Shown here: one piece after another, positions 22,597 to 23,291 of the stretch
Position numbering within the stretch: position 1 is the stretch's first letter
Layout of the letters: each line of letters begins with the position of its first letter
Origin: Actinomycetes bacterium
GTDB lineage: Bacteria; Actinomycetota; Acidimicrobiia; Acidimicrobiales; SZUA-35
DNA length: 23,291 nt
Reading direction: 5' to 3'
Assembly (NCBI GenBank): GCA_024227975.1
Contig: JAAETV010000293.1
Coordinates: 1-23,291, forward strand
Made by a program: the position numbers and the translations under genes
The notes under the pieces: model-generated
Seen by the model: only the letters and a program-made list of their open reading frames with translations
What the model was told of the DNA's origin: nothing
The model's database searches: none

Positions 22597-23291
22597 ATGG
22601 CGATTCGAGTACTGAACGAGGGTCGGCTGCCGGTAGGGGACGGGCACGAGCTTGCCTGGGAGGCAGTGGGCGACGTGCTCGGCATGCCCGTGGTGTATCT
22701 GCACGGGGGTCCGGGTTCGGGCTACACGCCTAGCCAGCGGACCTTGGTTGGGGACCACTTCGGTGTGTTGTTCGATCAGCGGGGTTCGGGACGGAGCACC
22801 CCCGGGACTGAGACGGTCGATGACCTGTCCGGCAACACCACCCAGCACCTCATCGCCGACATCGAGAAGCTCCGGATCCATCTCGGTATCGAGCGCTGGG
22901 CTGTCCTGGGGTTGTCGTGGGGGACCACTCTGGGGTTGGCCTATGCCCAGGCCCATCCGGACCGTGTCATCGGAATGGTGTTGGGGCTGGTGACAACGAC
23001 GACCCGTCGAGAGGTTGATTGGATCACCGTGGAGATGGGTCGGATATTCCCTGAAGCATGGGAGGCTTTCATCGGTCTCATCCCGGCGCATCTGTCACAC
23101 CTGAGACCGGTCACGGCCTACGCCCAGATGCTGTTCGACCCCGATCTGGCCGTTGAGGCGGCGGCGGCTTGGTGTCAGTGGGAGGACACCCACATGTCAT
23201 TGTCGCCGGGGGCTGAGCCCCGGCTCTCTGCCGCCGATCCCCAATTCCAGCTTCGCTTCGCCCGCCTCGTCACCCACTACTGGAGCAATGC
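22597..23291 (+). CDS. Alpha/beta hydrolase, proline iminopeptidase-like (peptidase family S33), 3' end cut
   Basis: 231 residues are visible before the window ends; the family has about 310-320. VVYLHGGPGSG (32-42) is the oxyanion motif, DQRGSGRSTP (60-69) the family hallmark, and GLSWGTTLGLAYAQAHPDRV (105-124) the nucleophile elbow with Ser107. The Asp and His of the triad lie beyond the window. These cytoplasmic enzymes remove N-terminal proline from peptides, though close relatives hydrolyse other amides or esters. The C-terminal cap region WCQWEDTHMSL is also typical of the family. The ATG at 22597 is used; a gaagaag lies 15-20 bases upstream, so the ribosome binding site is weak. The gene follows the frameshifted membrane protein by 70 bp. 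Confidence 0.88.
   Translation, partial: MAIRVLNEGRLPVGDGHELAWEAVGDVLGMPVVYLHGGPGSGYTPSQRTLVGDHFGVLFDQRGSGRSTPGTETVDDLSGNTTQHLIADIEKLRIHLGIERWAVLGLSWGTTLGLAYAQAHPDRVIGMVLGLVTTTTRREVDWITVEMGRIFPEAWEAFIGLIPAHLSHLRPVTAYAQMLFDPDLAVEAAAAWCQWEDTHMSLSPGAEPRLSAADPQFQLRFARLVTHYWSN

Noticed and set aside
1..23291. Prophage, integron, insertion sequence or CRISPR array
   Set aside because: No transposase, integrase, att-like repeats or spaced direct repeats were seen on either strand.

Overview
High-GC bacterial window with nearly wall-to-wall genes on both strands. A SARP/AfsR-type regulator, an LLM-class (F420/flavin) oxidoreductase and GC-rich third codon positions point to an actinobacterium. The stand-alone cytochrome b6/subunit IV/Rieske/cytochrome c cluster is unlike the QcrCAB of Mycobacterium and Streptomyces and suggests a deep lineage such as Acidimicrobiia or Thermoleophilia (inference). 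No rRNA, tRNA, CRISPR array or insertion sequence was seen.

Layout. 1-1605 (minus): a family III CoA-transferase cut by the window edge and a small charged helical protein. 1676-4123: a short APH(3')-like kinase (+), a methyltransferase (-) and an AlaX-like alanyl-tRNA editing hydrolase (+). 4166-8831: a 1092-aa SARP/BTAD/ATPase regulator (+) overlapping tail to tail with a GtrA-like membrane protein (-), which lies downstream of a permuted papain-fold (YiiX-like) protein (-). 8988-11232: a membrane histidine kinase and its response regulator (+). 11348-12864: a fatty acid desaturase (-) flanked by two short candidate ORFs.

13010-16117 is a respiratory operon (+): an exported or membrane protein of unknown function, a 33-aa candidate ORF, cytochrome b6-type protein, subunit IV, a 26-aa candidate ORF, Rieske protein and a membrane-anchored mono-haem cytochrome c. 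The genes and tiny ORFs touch or overlap, so translation may be coupled from end to end. Together the named subunits would form a quinol:cytochrome c oxidoreductase. An LLM oxidoreductase follows at 16209-17198.

17228-19792 (minus) encodes a membrane GAF-GGDEF-EAL protein. Its GGDEF domain and I-site look intact, but its EAL domain has lost two catalytic residues. 19889-20437 (minus) is the most notable locus: a peroxiredoxin-like/thioredoxin-fold gene whose reading frame is interrupted by one in-frame TGA exactly at the first position of a CxxC-type redox motif (U-L-P-C), with a hairpin of bacterial SECIS geometry downstream. It reads as a selenoprotein that standard gene calling would truncate. 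A SulP/STAS anion transporter diverges from it (20494-22332). After it come an apparently frameshifted small membrane protein and the start of a family S33 (proline iminopeptidase-like) hydrolase that runs off the window.
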